Assembly: GCF_050789285.1 (NCBI RefSeq)
Contig: NZ_JBOUVX010000002.1
Location: forward strand, 310,001-374,000
Source: CAVPWP01 sp050789285
GTDB taxonomy: Bacteria; Pseudomonadota; Alphaproteobacteria; Rhodobacterales; Rhodobacteraceae
Length of the DNA: 64,000 nt
Direction of reading: 5' to 3'
The notes under the pieces are model-generated. The model was not told where the DNA came from and made no database searches. It saw only the letters and a list, made by a program, of their open reading frames with translations. Shown here piece by piece: positions 16,739 through 25,243 of this stretch; the stretch's first letter is position 1, and every line of letters begins with the position of its first letter. Made by a program: the position numbers and the translations under genes.

Positions 16739-19700
16739 TCAAGATATGGCGGTCCGCCGGAAGGCTTCCATCACCATCTCGTGCGGCAGCGGCATGAGCC
16801 GGCCGGTGGCCATCCACAGGATTGCCGTCTCGATCCGCCGGCCAGGATAGGCCCCGGCCAGAAGCGCGGCATAGGCGCCCATCTGCCGCAGCAGACCTTC
16901 CGGCGTGTCCTCGACCCGATCGGGGACCAGCCGGTTCGACTTGTAGTCGACGGCAAGCACCGTTTCAGGGGCCACCAGCAGCCGGTCGATCGTGCCGGCC
17001 ACCGCCCGCCCGCCCAGGCCCTCGGGATGCCCGAAGATAGGAACCTCGGCCAGCGTTCCGTCGGCGAAGACGTGGGCAAGGGCGGGGTCGTCGATCAGGC
17101 GCAGCGCATGCGCAACAAGAACGTCGCCCTCGACCGACACAAGCGGCAGGCCCAATCCATCGAGGACGGCTTGGGCAAGGCTGGCCCGCATTCCGATGGG
17201 GCATCCGGGCAGGTGTTCGAGAAGGGCGTGCAGAATCGTGCCGCGCTCCATCGCGGCCGGGTCGCCTTCGACGCCTTCCCCGGGCAGGACCTTCGCGCCG
17301 CCCAGGTCCGACGGCGACAGCGGTCGTGCCGCGCGCTGGGCGGGCTCGGCGCGGCGCGTCATCCAGTCGTCGATCGAGCCGCCCGCGTCGGTGCCGGTCG
17401 GGGCACTGACCAACGGGCCCGCCGACCAGTCACCATGGGCCAGACGCAGGCCCTCGCCCGTGGGCATCGGGTGGGGGACGGCCCCGGCCTCGGTCAGGCC
17501 GCGCTCGATCTCGTCGTACCAGGTGGCGCCGTCGGGCTTGCGCTCGCCCGCGCCGCAGACCACCAGCCACCGCTCGGCCCGCGTCATCGCGACATACAGC
17601 AGCCGCCGCCGTTCGGCCTGATCGGCTTCGGCGGCCGTGCGCCGCGCCTTGGCGATGGCGGGGGGGCTTTCCGCCGATGACACGCGCCACAGCGCCGTGT
17701 CGCCGGCCATGACAAGTTCGCTGCGCCGCTCGCGGTCGGTCCGCAATGTGTCCGGCAGGATCACGATCGGCGACTCGAGCCCCTTCGCGCCATGAACCGT
17801 CATCACGCGCATCTGCGCGCCCGCGCCCTCGGCCTGCCGCTTCACCTCGACTTCGCCCGACTGCTGCCAGTCAAGAAAGCCGGTCAGGCTTGGAACTTCG
17901 GTCATCTCATAGCGCAGGGTCTGGTTCAGAAGTTCGTCCAGCCCGTCCTCGACTTCGGCGCCCATCCGCGCGATCAGCTTTTCGCGCCCACCCAGGCCAG
18001 TCAGGATCTCTTCCACAAGTTCGTAGGGGCGCTGGTAATCCGCCTTGTCCAGAAGCGGCTCGAGAAACGCGATCGTTTCGGGATGGCGGTCCCGCGCCTG
18101 TCGAAGCGCGACCCAGAGATAGCCGTCACGCCCATGCGCGAGGCGGAAAAGCGCATCTTCCGACCAGCCCAGAAGGGGCGAACGCAGTGCCTCGGCCAGT
18201 GCGAGGTCATCCTCGGGCAGGGCAAGGAACCGCAGCACGGAAAGCACGTCGCGCACCGCAAGTTCCGCCGAAAGCCGAAGCCGGTCGGCCCCGGCGATCG
18301 GCAGGCCCGCGGCCTTGCAGGCATGGATCAGCGCGTTGAAAAGTCCGCTTGTCCGGCGTTGCACAAGGACAAGGAAATCCCCCGCGTGAACCGGCCGCCG
18401 CGTGCCGTCCTTCTCGGGCAGGGTGCCGGTCGCGATGGTGTCGCGGATGAAGTCGGCGATGGCCCGGGCCAGCCGGACGTTGTGATGGTCCGCGCCCTGA
18501 AGGTCGATCGGGTTCCACCAATCGTCGGGGTCTTCGATGCTTTCCGGCGGCATCACCGGCCACAGATCGACCCGTCCGGGAAGCGCCGCGTTGAAGGCGC
18601 GATGGCGCTGGCCGTCCTGCCCGTCGTCGTCGAGGCGATAGGTGCGGTCGACGGCCGAAAGGACCGCCGCCGACGAGCGGAAGGAATATTGAAGTTGCAG
18701 CCGCTGAAGGCCGCCGTTCCCCCGTAGTCGATCGCGGAAAAGCCCGTGCATGTCCTCGAAGGCCTCGGGGCGCGCGCCCTGGAACGAATAGATCGACTGC
18801 TTCTTGTCACCGACCACGAAAAGCGTCCGTGGCGCATCGGGCCGCGAGCCCGCCCCTGCCGCGATCTCTTCGGCGAGGGCTGCGATGACGTCCCATTGCG
18901 CCGGGCTGGTGTCCTGCGCCTCGTCGACAAGAATGTGGTCGATCCCTCCGTCAAGCTTGTAAAGCACCCATGCCGCGGCTGGCGCATGTCGCAGAAGGGC
19001 GCGCGTCCGCGCGATTAAGTCGTCGAAATCAAGCCAGCCCCGGTCCGCCTTGGCGCGATCGTAGGCCGGCAGGAACGCGGCGGCGAAGTCGTGAACGACA
19101 CGGGTCTTCTCGGCGGCGGCCAGAGCCAGGCGAAGGGGCCGGGCGGTGGCGATGCGGTCCATCAGGTCGTCAAGCGTCTGGGTCACGGACCCAAGGGCCA
19201 GCCGCGTGGCCTTGGTCGGAAAGGCCCCCGCCTTCGATCCGAAGGGCGCCTTTGCCCCCTCGCCGAAAAGAAGGACCCCTTCCAGAACCTGCAGATCGTC
19301 GACGGTCAGCGGCCGGCCGGCAAGCGGTGAAAGCCGTTCGCCCGCCTTCTGATCGGTCGGACTTCCCGCTGCCAGCACCGGGACAAGCGCCGACAGAAGC
19401 GCGGCATCGCCCGGCGCGAAGGCCGCGTGTTCGACGCGGGACAGGTCGAACCCGGGGGGCAGGTCGAAAAGGGCAAGGGCCTCGTCTCGGCCAAGGGGGC
19501 GCGCGAATCCGTCCCGGTTCGACAGGACCTCGCGCCCCAGATCCTCGAGCGTCTCGACCGACATCTGCTGCGCGATCGCGTCCAGCCTCCCGCGTGCCGG
19601 GCCTTCGGCCAGCGCTTCGAGGACCTCGGACAGAAGCGCGCGGGTCTGGGCGTCGTCGATCTCGGTGAACTGCGGCGACACGCCGGCCTCAAGCGGAAAC

Positions 19701-20092
19701 CGCCGCAGGATCGAGGCGCAGAACGCGTGAATGGTCTGGATCTTCAGCCCGCCCGGCGTCTCGAGCGCGCGCGCGAACAGCGTCCGCGCCCGCCCAAGAT
19801 CATCCAGCTCGGCCACGCCGATCTCGGCCAGGGCTCGCGTCAGCGCGGCATCGTCCAGCATCGCCCAGGCGCCCAGGCGCCCCAGAAGCCGGTTCTGCAT
19901 CTCGGCCGCGGCCGCCTTGGTGTAGGTCAGGCAAAGGATGTTCTGAGGATCGACGCCTTCCAGCAGAAGCCGGGCCACCCGGTCGGTCAGCACCCGCGTC
20001 TTTCCCGACCCGGCGTTCGCGGCAAGCCAGGTCGACCGATCGGGCGCGGCCGCCTGATGCTGGCGCAGGGTCGCTTCGTTCGGCGGGGTCAT
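16739..20092 (-). CDS. addA: Double-strand break repair helicase-nuclease AddA
   Basis: Helicase-nuclease subunit of the alphaproteobacterial AddAB complex, which resects DNA ends for RecA. From the ATG at 20092, which overlaps the addB stop (tcat, 20089-20092), it has 1117 residues. Visible are the UvrD-type P-loop STWLAANAGSGKTRVLTDRV near residue 25, ILCLTYTKAAAAEMQ, Walker B HILVDEAQDTSPAQW, the motif VVGDKKQSIYSFQGA, the late helicase motifs VMTVHGAKGLESPIVILPD and LLYVAMTRAERWLVV, and a C-terminal RecB-type nuclease (GTIDRLLVAPETVLAVDYKSNR). Confidence 0.95.
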   Translation of the reverse strand: MTPPNEATLRQHQAAAPDRSTWLAANAGSGKTRVLTDRVARLLLEGVDPQNILCLTYTKAAAAEMQNRLLGRLGAWAMLDDAALTRALAEIGVAELDDLGRARTLFARALETPGGLKIQTIHAFCASILRRFPLEAGVSPQFTEIDDAQTRALLSEVLEALAEGPARGRLDAIAQQMSVETLEDLGREVLSNRDGFARPLGRDEALALFDLPPGFDLSRVEHAAFAPGDAALLSALVPVLAAGSPTDQKAGERLSPLAGRPLTVDDLQVLEGVLLFGEGAKAPFGSKAGAFPTKATRLALGSVTQTLDDLMDRIATARPLRLALAAAEKTRVVHDFAAAFLPAYDRAKADRGWLDFDDLIARTRALLRHAPAAAWVLYKLDGGIDHILVDEAQDTSPAQWDVIAALAEEIAAGAGSRPDAPRTLFVVGDKKQSIYSFQGARPEAFEDMHGLFRDRLRGNGGLQRLQLQYSFRSSAAVLSAVDRTYRLDDDGQDGQRHRAFNAALPGRVDLWPVMPPESIEDPDDWWNPIDLQGADHHNVRLARAIADFIRDTIATGTLPEKDGTRRPVHAGDFLVLVQRRTSGLFNALIHACKAAGLPIAGADRLRLSAELAVRDVLSVLRFLALPEDDLALAEALRSPLLGWSEDALFRLAHGRDGYLWVALRQARDRHPETIAFLEPLLDKADYQRPYELVEEILTGLGGREKLIARMGAEVEDGLDELLNQTLRYEMTEVPSLTGFLDWQQSGEVEVKRQAEGAGAQMRVMTVHGAKGLESPIVILPDTLRTDRERRSELVMAGDTALWRVSSAESPPAIAKARRTAAEADQAERRRLLYVAMTRAERWLVVCGAGERKPDGATWYDEIERGLTEAGAVPHPMPTGEGLRLAHGDWSAGPLVSAPTGTDAGGSIDDWMTRRAEPAQRAARPLSPSDLGGAKVLPGEGVEGDPAAMERGTILHALLEHLPGCPIGMRASLAQAVLDGLGLPLVSVEGDVLVAHALRLIDDPALAHVFADGTLAEVPIFGHPEGLGGRAVAGTIDRLLVAPETVLAVDYKSNRLVPDRVEDTPEGLLRQMGAYAALLAGAYPGRRIETAILWMATGRLMPLPHEMVMEAFRRTAIS

Positions 20093-23037
20093 CCGACATC
20101 CTCGCCCGCGGGGGGGTCGCTTTCGTCCCATTCGCCGAAGCGCGCAAGCTGGTCGAAGTCGCCGTCGAACGTCGTCGTCGCGACCGCCCGGCGCGAGGTG
20201 TAGCCCCGCGCACGGTCGCGGTAGGCCGTGACCAGATTTCGAAGCTCGGCACCGACGCGCCCGGTGCCATACTCGTCGGCTGGGGCGAATGCCCGGTCGC
20301 TGGCCGAGGGGCCAAGGGCGATGTAGCCGAGAATCGTCACTGTTTCGGCCGGAACGCCCTCGAATGCGCCGGATTCGGCCATCACCGCCTCGAGCGGAAG
20401 CTGGCGGTTGAAGAACCGCACCACCTTTTCCGCGGGCACGCCGCCGGTCTTGTAGTCATAGATCGCCAGCGTGCCGTCGTGCCGCCGGTCGATGCGGTCG
20501 GCCTTGCCCGTCAGGGCAAAGCCCAGATCGGCGAACACAAGCGTCCCTTCACGCTCGGGCGGAAAGGGAACGCCCTCCGCAAGCCGTCGCGCCTCTCCGT
20601 CAAGAAGGCGCGGCACGACCCGAAGGAACCGGCCCCGCCACAGACGGCGCGTCGCGGGCCAGGGAACAAGTTCGTCCAGGACGGCCTCCGCGATTGCCGA
20701 TATCCGACCGGCAGCCTCGGGCGCTGTCGGGTCGAAGCGGCCGTCGCGGATCGCGATCAGCATTCGTTCCACGATTTCATGCATGACCGTTCCGCGCAGC
20801 GCCGCGTCCGGCGCGCGGGACAGCGCGTCAAGACGGCGCAGCCCCAGCACCCGACGGGCGTAGATCGCGTAAGGATCGCGCAAGAGCCTTTCGATCTCGG
20901 TGACGGACAGCTTGCGGGGGCGGGCTTCGACGGGGGGGCGAGGCGACGGGCGCGGCGCGGCCGGAACAGGCGCGGCGCGGTGTTCAAGGGCCACGGCCGA
21001 CCGCACCCACCGCGCGCCGCGCGCCCGCATCCGGCCAAGGGCTTCCGGCCCGCCCTGGTCCGGAAGCCCCGACAAAAGGTTTGTCAGCCGGTTCAGCCAG
21101 CGCGACGGCACGGTTTCCGAATCGGCGTCCCGGCGCGCGCGGCTCAGCACCACCTCTTTCGCGGCGATCGCCTGCTGGAAGTCGTGGGCCGACAGCCCGA
21201 TGTTGCGCTCTGGCAGCAAAAGCCCCACCTGCCGCCGCATCGCACGATTGAGCCAGGGGTCCGGCGCCGGATGCTCGGGCCAGACGCCATCGTTCAGGCC
21301 GCCAAGGATCACCAGATCGGCACCCTGCACCCGCGCCTCGAGCGTGCCCCAGATCATGATCCCGGCGTGCGGCGCCACCGGATCGCGCACCTCACGCGAT
21401 TGCAGGACCGAGTCGAGAAGCGCGCGGTAGTCGGCGACCGTCATCTCGTCCTGTGCAGTGGCTGCGGCGCGCAGGTCGTCGATCGCGGCGCGCGCAGCCT
21501 CGCCCGGCTGTTTCTGCCAAAGCCCGCCCGAGCCACCCCCGCCCGGTCCGGCGGCAAGCGCTTCGGCCACCGCGACGTGGTGGTCGAGGAGGGCGCCAAG
21601 CGGGGCCGCCCGCAACTCCGCAAGTCCATCAAGGGCCGCGACGATCCAGTCCACCAAGGCGCGCGTCCTGTCGTCGCGATCTTCTGCCCAGTGACGCAGG
21701 ATGCCCGCGTCCGGAAAGGCGGTCCACGTCTTCCTCAGGTGAAGCTCCAGTTCGCGCGTCAGCAACAGATGGCCGCCCCTCGACGCGGCTCCGGTGGCGA
21801 CCAGTGGATGCTTGAGAAGGACGATCAGATCCTGCGAGGTCATGCGCCGTCCGATCAGGCCCGCCACATGGCGCAGAAGCCGTCCGGGCGCGGACAGGGC
21901 AAGCGGCCGACCGGCGCTGTCATCGGGTTCGATCCCCCAGCGTCCCAGCGCCGCCGTCACCTGTCGTGTCAGCGTCCGGTCGGGCGAAACCAGCGCCGCG
22001 GTCTGCCCATCCTCGGCTGCCTTGCGCAGGCAAAGTGCGATCGCCTGCGCCTCGATCCTGGGCGATGGCGCCTCGATCAGCGACAGCGCGTCCGTCGCGC
22101 GGCCAAGCGGGCCAAGACCGGGCCCGTCGCGCAGCCACTGGTCGGTCACCGGGGCTGGACGCAGCGCCAGAGAGACAAGGGCGTTGCGCAACGCATCGCC
22201 CGTCTCGGCGTTCCAGCGGGCGACTGCCCTGGGCGGCAGGCCGAGTCCCGACAGCAGGCGCGCGAACCGCGCCTGCGGGTGGTCTTCGGCCTCGGGGCCG
22301 AGGGCGGCCCAGACATCGTCCGGAAGGCAGAAGTCGAATCCAGGCAGAACCAGCGCCCCCTGCGGCAGCCGCGCCACCGCCTGCATCAGCATCGCGGTCG
22401 TGCCCCGCGACCCGGTCGAGCCCGCGACGATCACGGGGGTCTCTGGCGGGTTCAGCGCCCAGCGCGCGGCAAGCCCGGCCACGGTCGCGCGATTTCGCGC
22501 GGCGTCGTCCTGTGCGTCGCCGTCAGCCGTCTCCAGATAGTCACGCACGATCCGCAGAAAGGTCAGACTGCGTGTCCAGTGGCCGGACATATCGTCGACC
22601 GGAAGGGCAAGCACGGCGTCGGGCGACACGCCTTCGCCCAGCACCTCGTCGAAGAGGTCGGCCAGGCCATCGGCAAGGCTATGGACCGCGTGCCGCGGCG
22701 CAAGGTCGGGCTGGATGTCCAGAAGCGCGCCGATGAGGCGGGCAAGGTCAAGCTTGCGGCGAAGCGGTGCGCGGCGCGACGGCAGACCGGGGGTCGGGAA
22801 CCGGTCGGGCAGGCGTGCGACAGGGGTGATGCGCGGCAGAAGGCCAGGACGCATCTGTGCGAAAAGCTCGGACAGGCGACGCCCCATGCGCTCGGTGTTC
22901 ACGATGATCTCGACCCGGGCCAGAGCCTCGGGCGGGGCGTCGCGAAGCCGGTCGATGAGGCCCCGCGCCAGCGCCCGGGGGAAGTCGACGCCCGGCGGCA
23001 TCCCGAAGACGCGCGGGGCCGGGGTGGGCTCAAACAT
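20089..23037 (-). CDS. addB: Double-strand break repair protein AddB
   Basis: Nuclease partner of AddA. The ATG at 23037 (MFEPTPAPRVFGMPPGVDF) overlaps the end of the nucleotidyltransferase gene by 8 bases and gives 982 residues; the frame is open nine codons earlier. The N-terminal half is a degenerate helicase fold (ARVEIIVNTERMGRRLSELF). It includes VIVAGSTGSRGTTAMLMQA and ADLVILGGLNDGVWPEHPAPDPWLNRAMRR. The C-terminal PDDEXK nuclease has LTGKADRIDRRHDGTLAIYDYKTGG. I see no four-cysteine iron-sulfur staple of the Bacillus type. Upstream partner of addA, with ATGA coupling. Confidence 0.94.
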   Translation of the reverse strand: MFEPTPAPRVFGMPPGVDFPRALARGLIDRLRDAPPEALARVEIIVNTERMGRRLSELFAQMRPGLLPRITPVARLPDRFPTPGLPSRRAPLRRKLDLARLIGALLDIQPDLAPRHAVHSLADGLADLFDEVLGEGVSPDAVLALPVDDMSGHWTRSLTFLRIVRDYLETADGDAQDDAARNRATVAGLAARWALNPPETPVIVAGSTGSRGTTAMLMQAVARLPQGALVLPGFDFCLPDDVWAALGPEAEDHPQARFARLLSGLGLPPRAVARWNAETGDALRNALVSLALRPAPVTDQWLRDGPGLGPLGRATDALSLIEAPSPRIEAQAIALCLRKAAEDGQTAALVSPDRTLTRQVTAALGRWGIEPDDSAGRPLALSAPGRLLRHVAGLIGRRMTSQDLIVLLKHPLVATGAASRGGHLLLTRELELHLRKTWTAFPDAGILRHWAEDRDDRTRALVDWIVAALDGLAELRAAPLGALLDHHVAVAEALAAGPGGGGSGGLWQKQPGEAARAAIDDLRAAATAQDEMTVADYRALLDSVLQSREVRDPVAPHAGIMIWGTLEARVQGADLVILGGLNDGVWPEHPAPDPWLNRAMRRQVGLLLPERNIGLSAHDFQQAIAAKEVVLSRARRDADSETVPSRWLNRLTNLLSGLPDQGGPEALGRMRARGARWVRSAVALEHRAAPVPAAPRPSPRPPVEARPRKLSVTEIERLLRDPYAIYARRVLGLRRLDALSRAPDAALRGTVMHEIVERMLIAIRDGRFDPTAPEAAGRISAIAEAVLDELVPWPATRRLWRGRFLRVVPRLLDGEARRLAEGVPFPPEREGTLVFADLGFALTGKADRIDRRHDGTLAIYDYKTGGVPAEKVVRFFNRQLPLEAVMAESGAFEGVPAETVTILGYIALGPSASDRAFAPADEYGTGRVGAELRNLVTAYRDRARGYTSRRAVATTTFDGDFDQLARFGEWDESDPPAGEDVG

Positions 23038-23725
23038 CGGCCTCACCGCCGGGACCCTGCCCAAGAAGCGCCTCGGCCGCCTGAATGCCCGCGGGATGCC
23101 CGACGTCGCACCAGCGCCCGGGATAGACGACGCCGAAGAGCCGCCGTTCGGTGGCCAGCCGGTTCCACAGAAGGTTCAGCGAAAACACCTCGTCCGCGAT
23201 CTCTCCAAGGCCGGCGGGGTCAAGGATCTGCGCCCCGGTATAGACGTATGGCCCCTTGCGCCGAAGCCGTCCGTCGTCAGCCAGATCGAAGTCGCCTGTC
23301 CCTTCGTGCGCGTGGCTCCGCCCCAAGGGAACGACAAGCAGCAGCGCGCCCATGCGCGCCGGGTCCCAGGCGCCTTCCAGAACGCGTAGGGGGTTCGGGC
23401 CGGACCAGACGCAATCGGGGTTCAGCGTCGCGACGGGACCATCGCCCAGCAGCGGCAGCGCGTGACGCAGCCCGCCCCCGGTATCCAGAATGCGCGGGGC
23501 CTCCGGCGACAGGCGCACGTCGGTGCCTGCAAGGTGACGCGCCATCGCCTCGGCCTTGTAGTGGGTATTGACCACCACCGGGGAATGGCCGGACTCGTGC
23601 GCAAGCGCCCGGGCGCGGTCCAGAAGAGTCACACCCGCGACCTCGATCAGGGGTTTCGGGCGCGCGGCTGTCAATGCGCCCATGCGGGTTCCGAAGCCCG
23701 CGCCAAAGATCATGACGGGACGCAT
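23030..23725 (-). CDS. murU: Nucleotidyltransferase, MurU-like (N-acetylmuramate-1-phosphate uridylyltransferase)
   Basis: 231 residues. The N-terminus MIFGAGFGTRMGALTAARPKPLIEVAG is the sugar-phosphate nucleotidyltransferase signature. NPDCVW holds the metal-binding aspartate and SLNLLWNRLATERRLFGVVYPGRWCDVGHPAG the C-terminal substrate region. The first glycine-rich loop reads FGAGFGTRMG rather than the more common LAAGxGxRM. With the adjacent kinase gene (16-base overlap) it matches the AmgK-MurU peptidoglycan recycling pair that makes UDP-MurNAc from MurNAc without de novo MurA/MurB. The substrate is assigned from that pairing. Confidence 0.85.
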   Translation of the reverse strand: MRPVMIFGAGFGTRMGALTAARPKPLIEVAGVTLLDRARALAHESGHSPVVVNTHYKAEAMARHLAGTDVRLSPEAPRILDTGGGLRHALPLLGDGPVATLNPDCVWSGPNPLRVLEGAWDPARMGALLLVVPLGRSHAHEGTGDFDLADDGRLRRKGPYVYTGAQILDPAGLGEIADEVFSLNLLWNRLATERRLFGVVYPGRWCDVGHPAGIQAAEALLGQGPGGEADV

Positions 23726-24708
23726 GCGGCACGGATCTCGGCAAGAACGGTGGTATCGGGCGGACGGATCGCTGCGGCGACCTCGGCCTTGAGGCGGGCC
23801 AGATCGGGGTGTTCAAGGGCAAGGATCAGGTTGCCCCAGACCCGTGGCATCAGCGGCAGATACCCCGGCTTTCCGTCGCGGATCGCAAGGCGCGCGAACT
23901 GGGTCAGGATGCGCAGGTTGCGCTGCGCCGACAGGGTGGCAAAATCGGCGGCGAAGCGCGCCGGATCAAGGCCCGCCGCGGCAAGGAACCGCGCCGTCAT
24001 CTCGGTTCGCGTCGCCGGGGCCACGTCGCGGCGGGCGTCGGTGAGCAGCGACACCAGGTCATAGGCCGGATGCCCCGCGACGGCGTCCTGGAAATCGAGG
24101 ATTCCGGCCCGCTGCACACCCTTGCGTTCGGGCAGCCAGATCAGGTTCTCGGCGTGGAAATCGCGCAGGCAAAGCCGGCGGGGCACGGCATCGAGCGGGG
24201 CAAGAGACTCGGCCAAGGCACCCAGGATCGACTGGCCTGCGGTCTCGCTCACCCCGGGATACCAGCCGACCGCGGCTGCCGCCGTGGCGACCAGTTGCGG
24301 CGCGCGGAAGACCGGCAGATCGCCGGGCACCGGTGCCGTGGCCATGGCCGCAAGCGCGTCGATTGCGCTGGAATAGAGACGACTTTCGCCCGAACGGTCG
24401 CGGTCGAGCACCCGCGCGAAGACGGCGTCGCCCAGATCTTCGAGAAGCAGCAGGCCGGCGCCGTGATCTTCGGCAAGGATCGTGGGAGCAGTGAGGCCAA
24501 GCCCTTGGAGATGGCGCGCGATGCGGCAGAAGCGGGTCGTCCCGGCACCGTCCCCGCCCGCGTCCATCAGCACCGTCGTCCTGCCATCGGGCTGGCTGAG
24601 GCGTTCGTATCGGCGGGTCGAGGCATCGCCGGCAAGCGGCCGGCGCACCGCATCGGCCCAGCCCGCGCGGGAAACAAATCCCTCGATGGCGGTGGCGCGG
24701 TCAGTCAT
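23710..24708 (-). CDS. amgK: Aminoglycoside phosphotransferase-fold sugar kinase, AmgK-like
   Basis: 332 residues from the ATG at 24708, which overlaps the tsaE stop by 8 bases; a longer open frame (to 24804) lies within tsaE. The kinase fold is seen as GDASTRRYERLSQPDGRTTVLMDA (nucleotide side), the catalytic loop RLCLRDFHAENLIWLP with the D-F-H-x-E-N pattern, and the metal loop GILDFQDAVAGHPAYDLVSLL. In the AmgK family the substrate is N-acetylmuramic acid or GlcNAc, phosphorylated at C1, and MurU then adds UMP. The four-gene order tsaE-amgK-murU-addB is typical of alphaproteobacteria. Confidence 0.87.
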   Translation of the reverse strand: MTDRATAIEGFVSRAGWADAVRRPLAGDASTRRYERLSQPDGRTTVLMDAGGDGAGTTRFCRIARHLQGLGLTAPTILAEDHGAGLLLLEDLGDAVFARVLDRDRSGESRLYSSAIDALAAMATAPVPGDLPVFRAPQLVATAAAAVGWYPGVSETAGQSILGALAESLAPLDAVPRRLCLRDFHAENLIWLPERKGVQRAGILDFQDAVAGHPAYDLVSLLTDARRDVAPATRTEMTARFLAAAGLDPARFAADFATLSAQRNLRILTQFARLAIRDGKPGYLPLMPRVWGNLILALEHPDLARLKAEVAAAIRPPDTTVLAEIRAACVPS

Positions 24709-25201
24709 GCGCTGCGTCCATGGCGCGCTCGAAGGCCCGGCGCAGACGGTCCGAGCCGCCGCTGACCGTGACGAGGCGCGCGTTCTCCTCGGCTGCGGTA
24801 GCAAGCGTCAGTCGCAGCGCCGTGGGCGCAGCGGTCGGGTCAAGTCGGTCGGGCCATTCGACAAGGCAGATCGCGGTGTCGAAGGCCTCGGTCAGGCCAA
24901 GCTCCACGACCTCGTCCGGGCCGGACAGGCGATAGAGATCGGCGTGCCAGATTTCGGCCACGCCGTCGTCGTAGGTCTGGACAAGCGTATAGGTCGGCGA
25001 GGGGATATCCTCGGCTCGCCCCCCGCTTTCCAGCCGGGACGATATCAGCGCCCGGGCGAAGTGGGTCTTGCCCGCACCGATCGGCCCTTCGAGGAGGATC
25101 ACGTCGCCGGGCCGCAGCTGTGGCGCAAGCCGCCGGGCAAGGGCGGCGGTCGCGTCAGGGCTGGACAGGACAAGGCGCGGATGCGTCGCTTCGGCAGGCA
25201 T
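24701..25201 (-). CDS. tsaE: tRNA threonylcarbamoyladenosine biosynthesis ATPase TsaE
   Basis: ATPase that supports the TsaB-TsaD complex in forming the t6A37 modification of ANN-decoding tRNAs. 166 residues. P-loop DVILLEGPIGAGKTHFARAL at about residues 34-53, SPTYTLVQTYDDG, HADLYRLSGPDEVVELGL and the C-terminal VEWPDRL are family landmarks. TsaD, its pathway partner, is encoded separately at 36485. It lies in the leftward run between the PAS protein and amgK. Confidence 0.94.
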   Translation of the reverse strand: MPAEATHPRLVLSSPDATAALARRLAPQLRPGDVILLEGPIGAGKTHFARALISSRLESGGRAEDIPSPTYTLVQTYDDGVAEIWHADLYRLSGPDEVVELGLTEAFDTAICLVEWPDRLDPTAAPTALRLTLATAAEENARLVTVSGGSDRLRRAFERAMDAAHD

Positions 25202-25243
25202 GCGCGCAGTCTGCCGCTGCCACGGCAGACCCGCAAGGCCGCA

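Noticed and set aside
20479..23571. Very long plus-strand frame opposite addB and murU
   Set aside because: Antisense of clearly conserved genes in GC-rich DNA, Arg/Gln/His-rich and without motifs.
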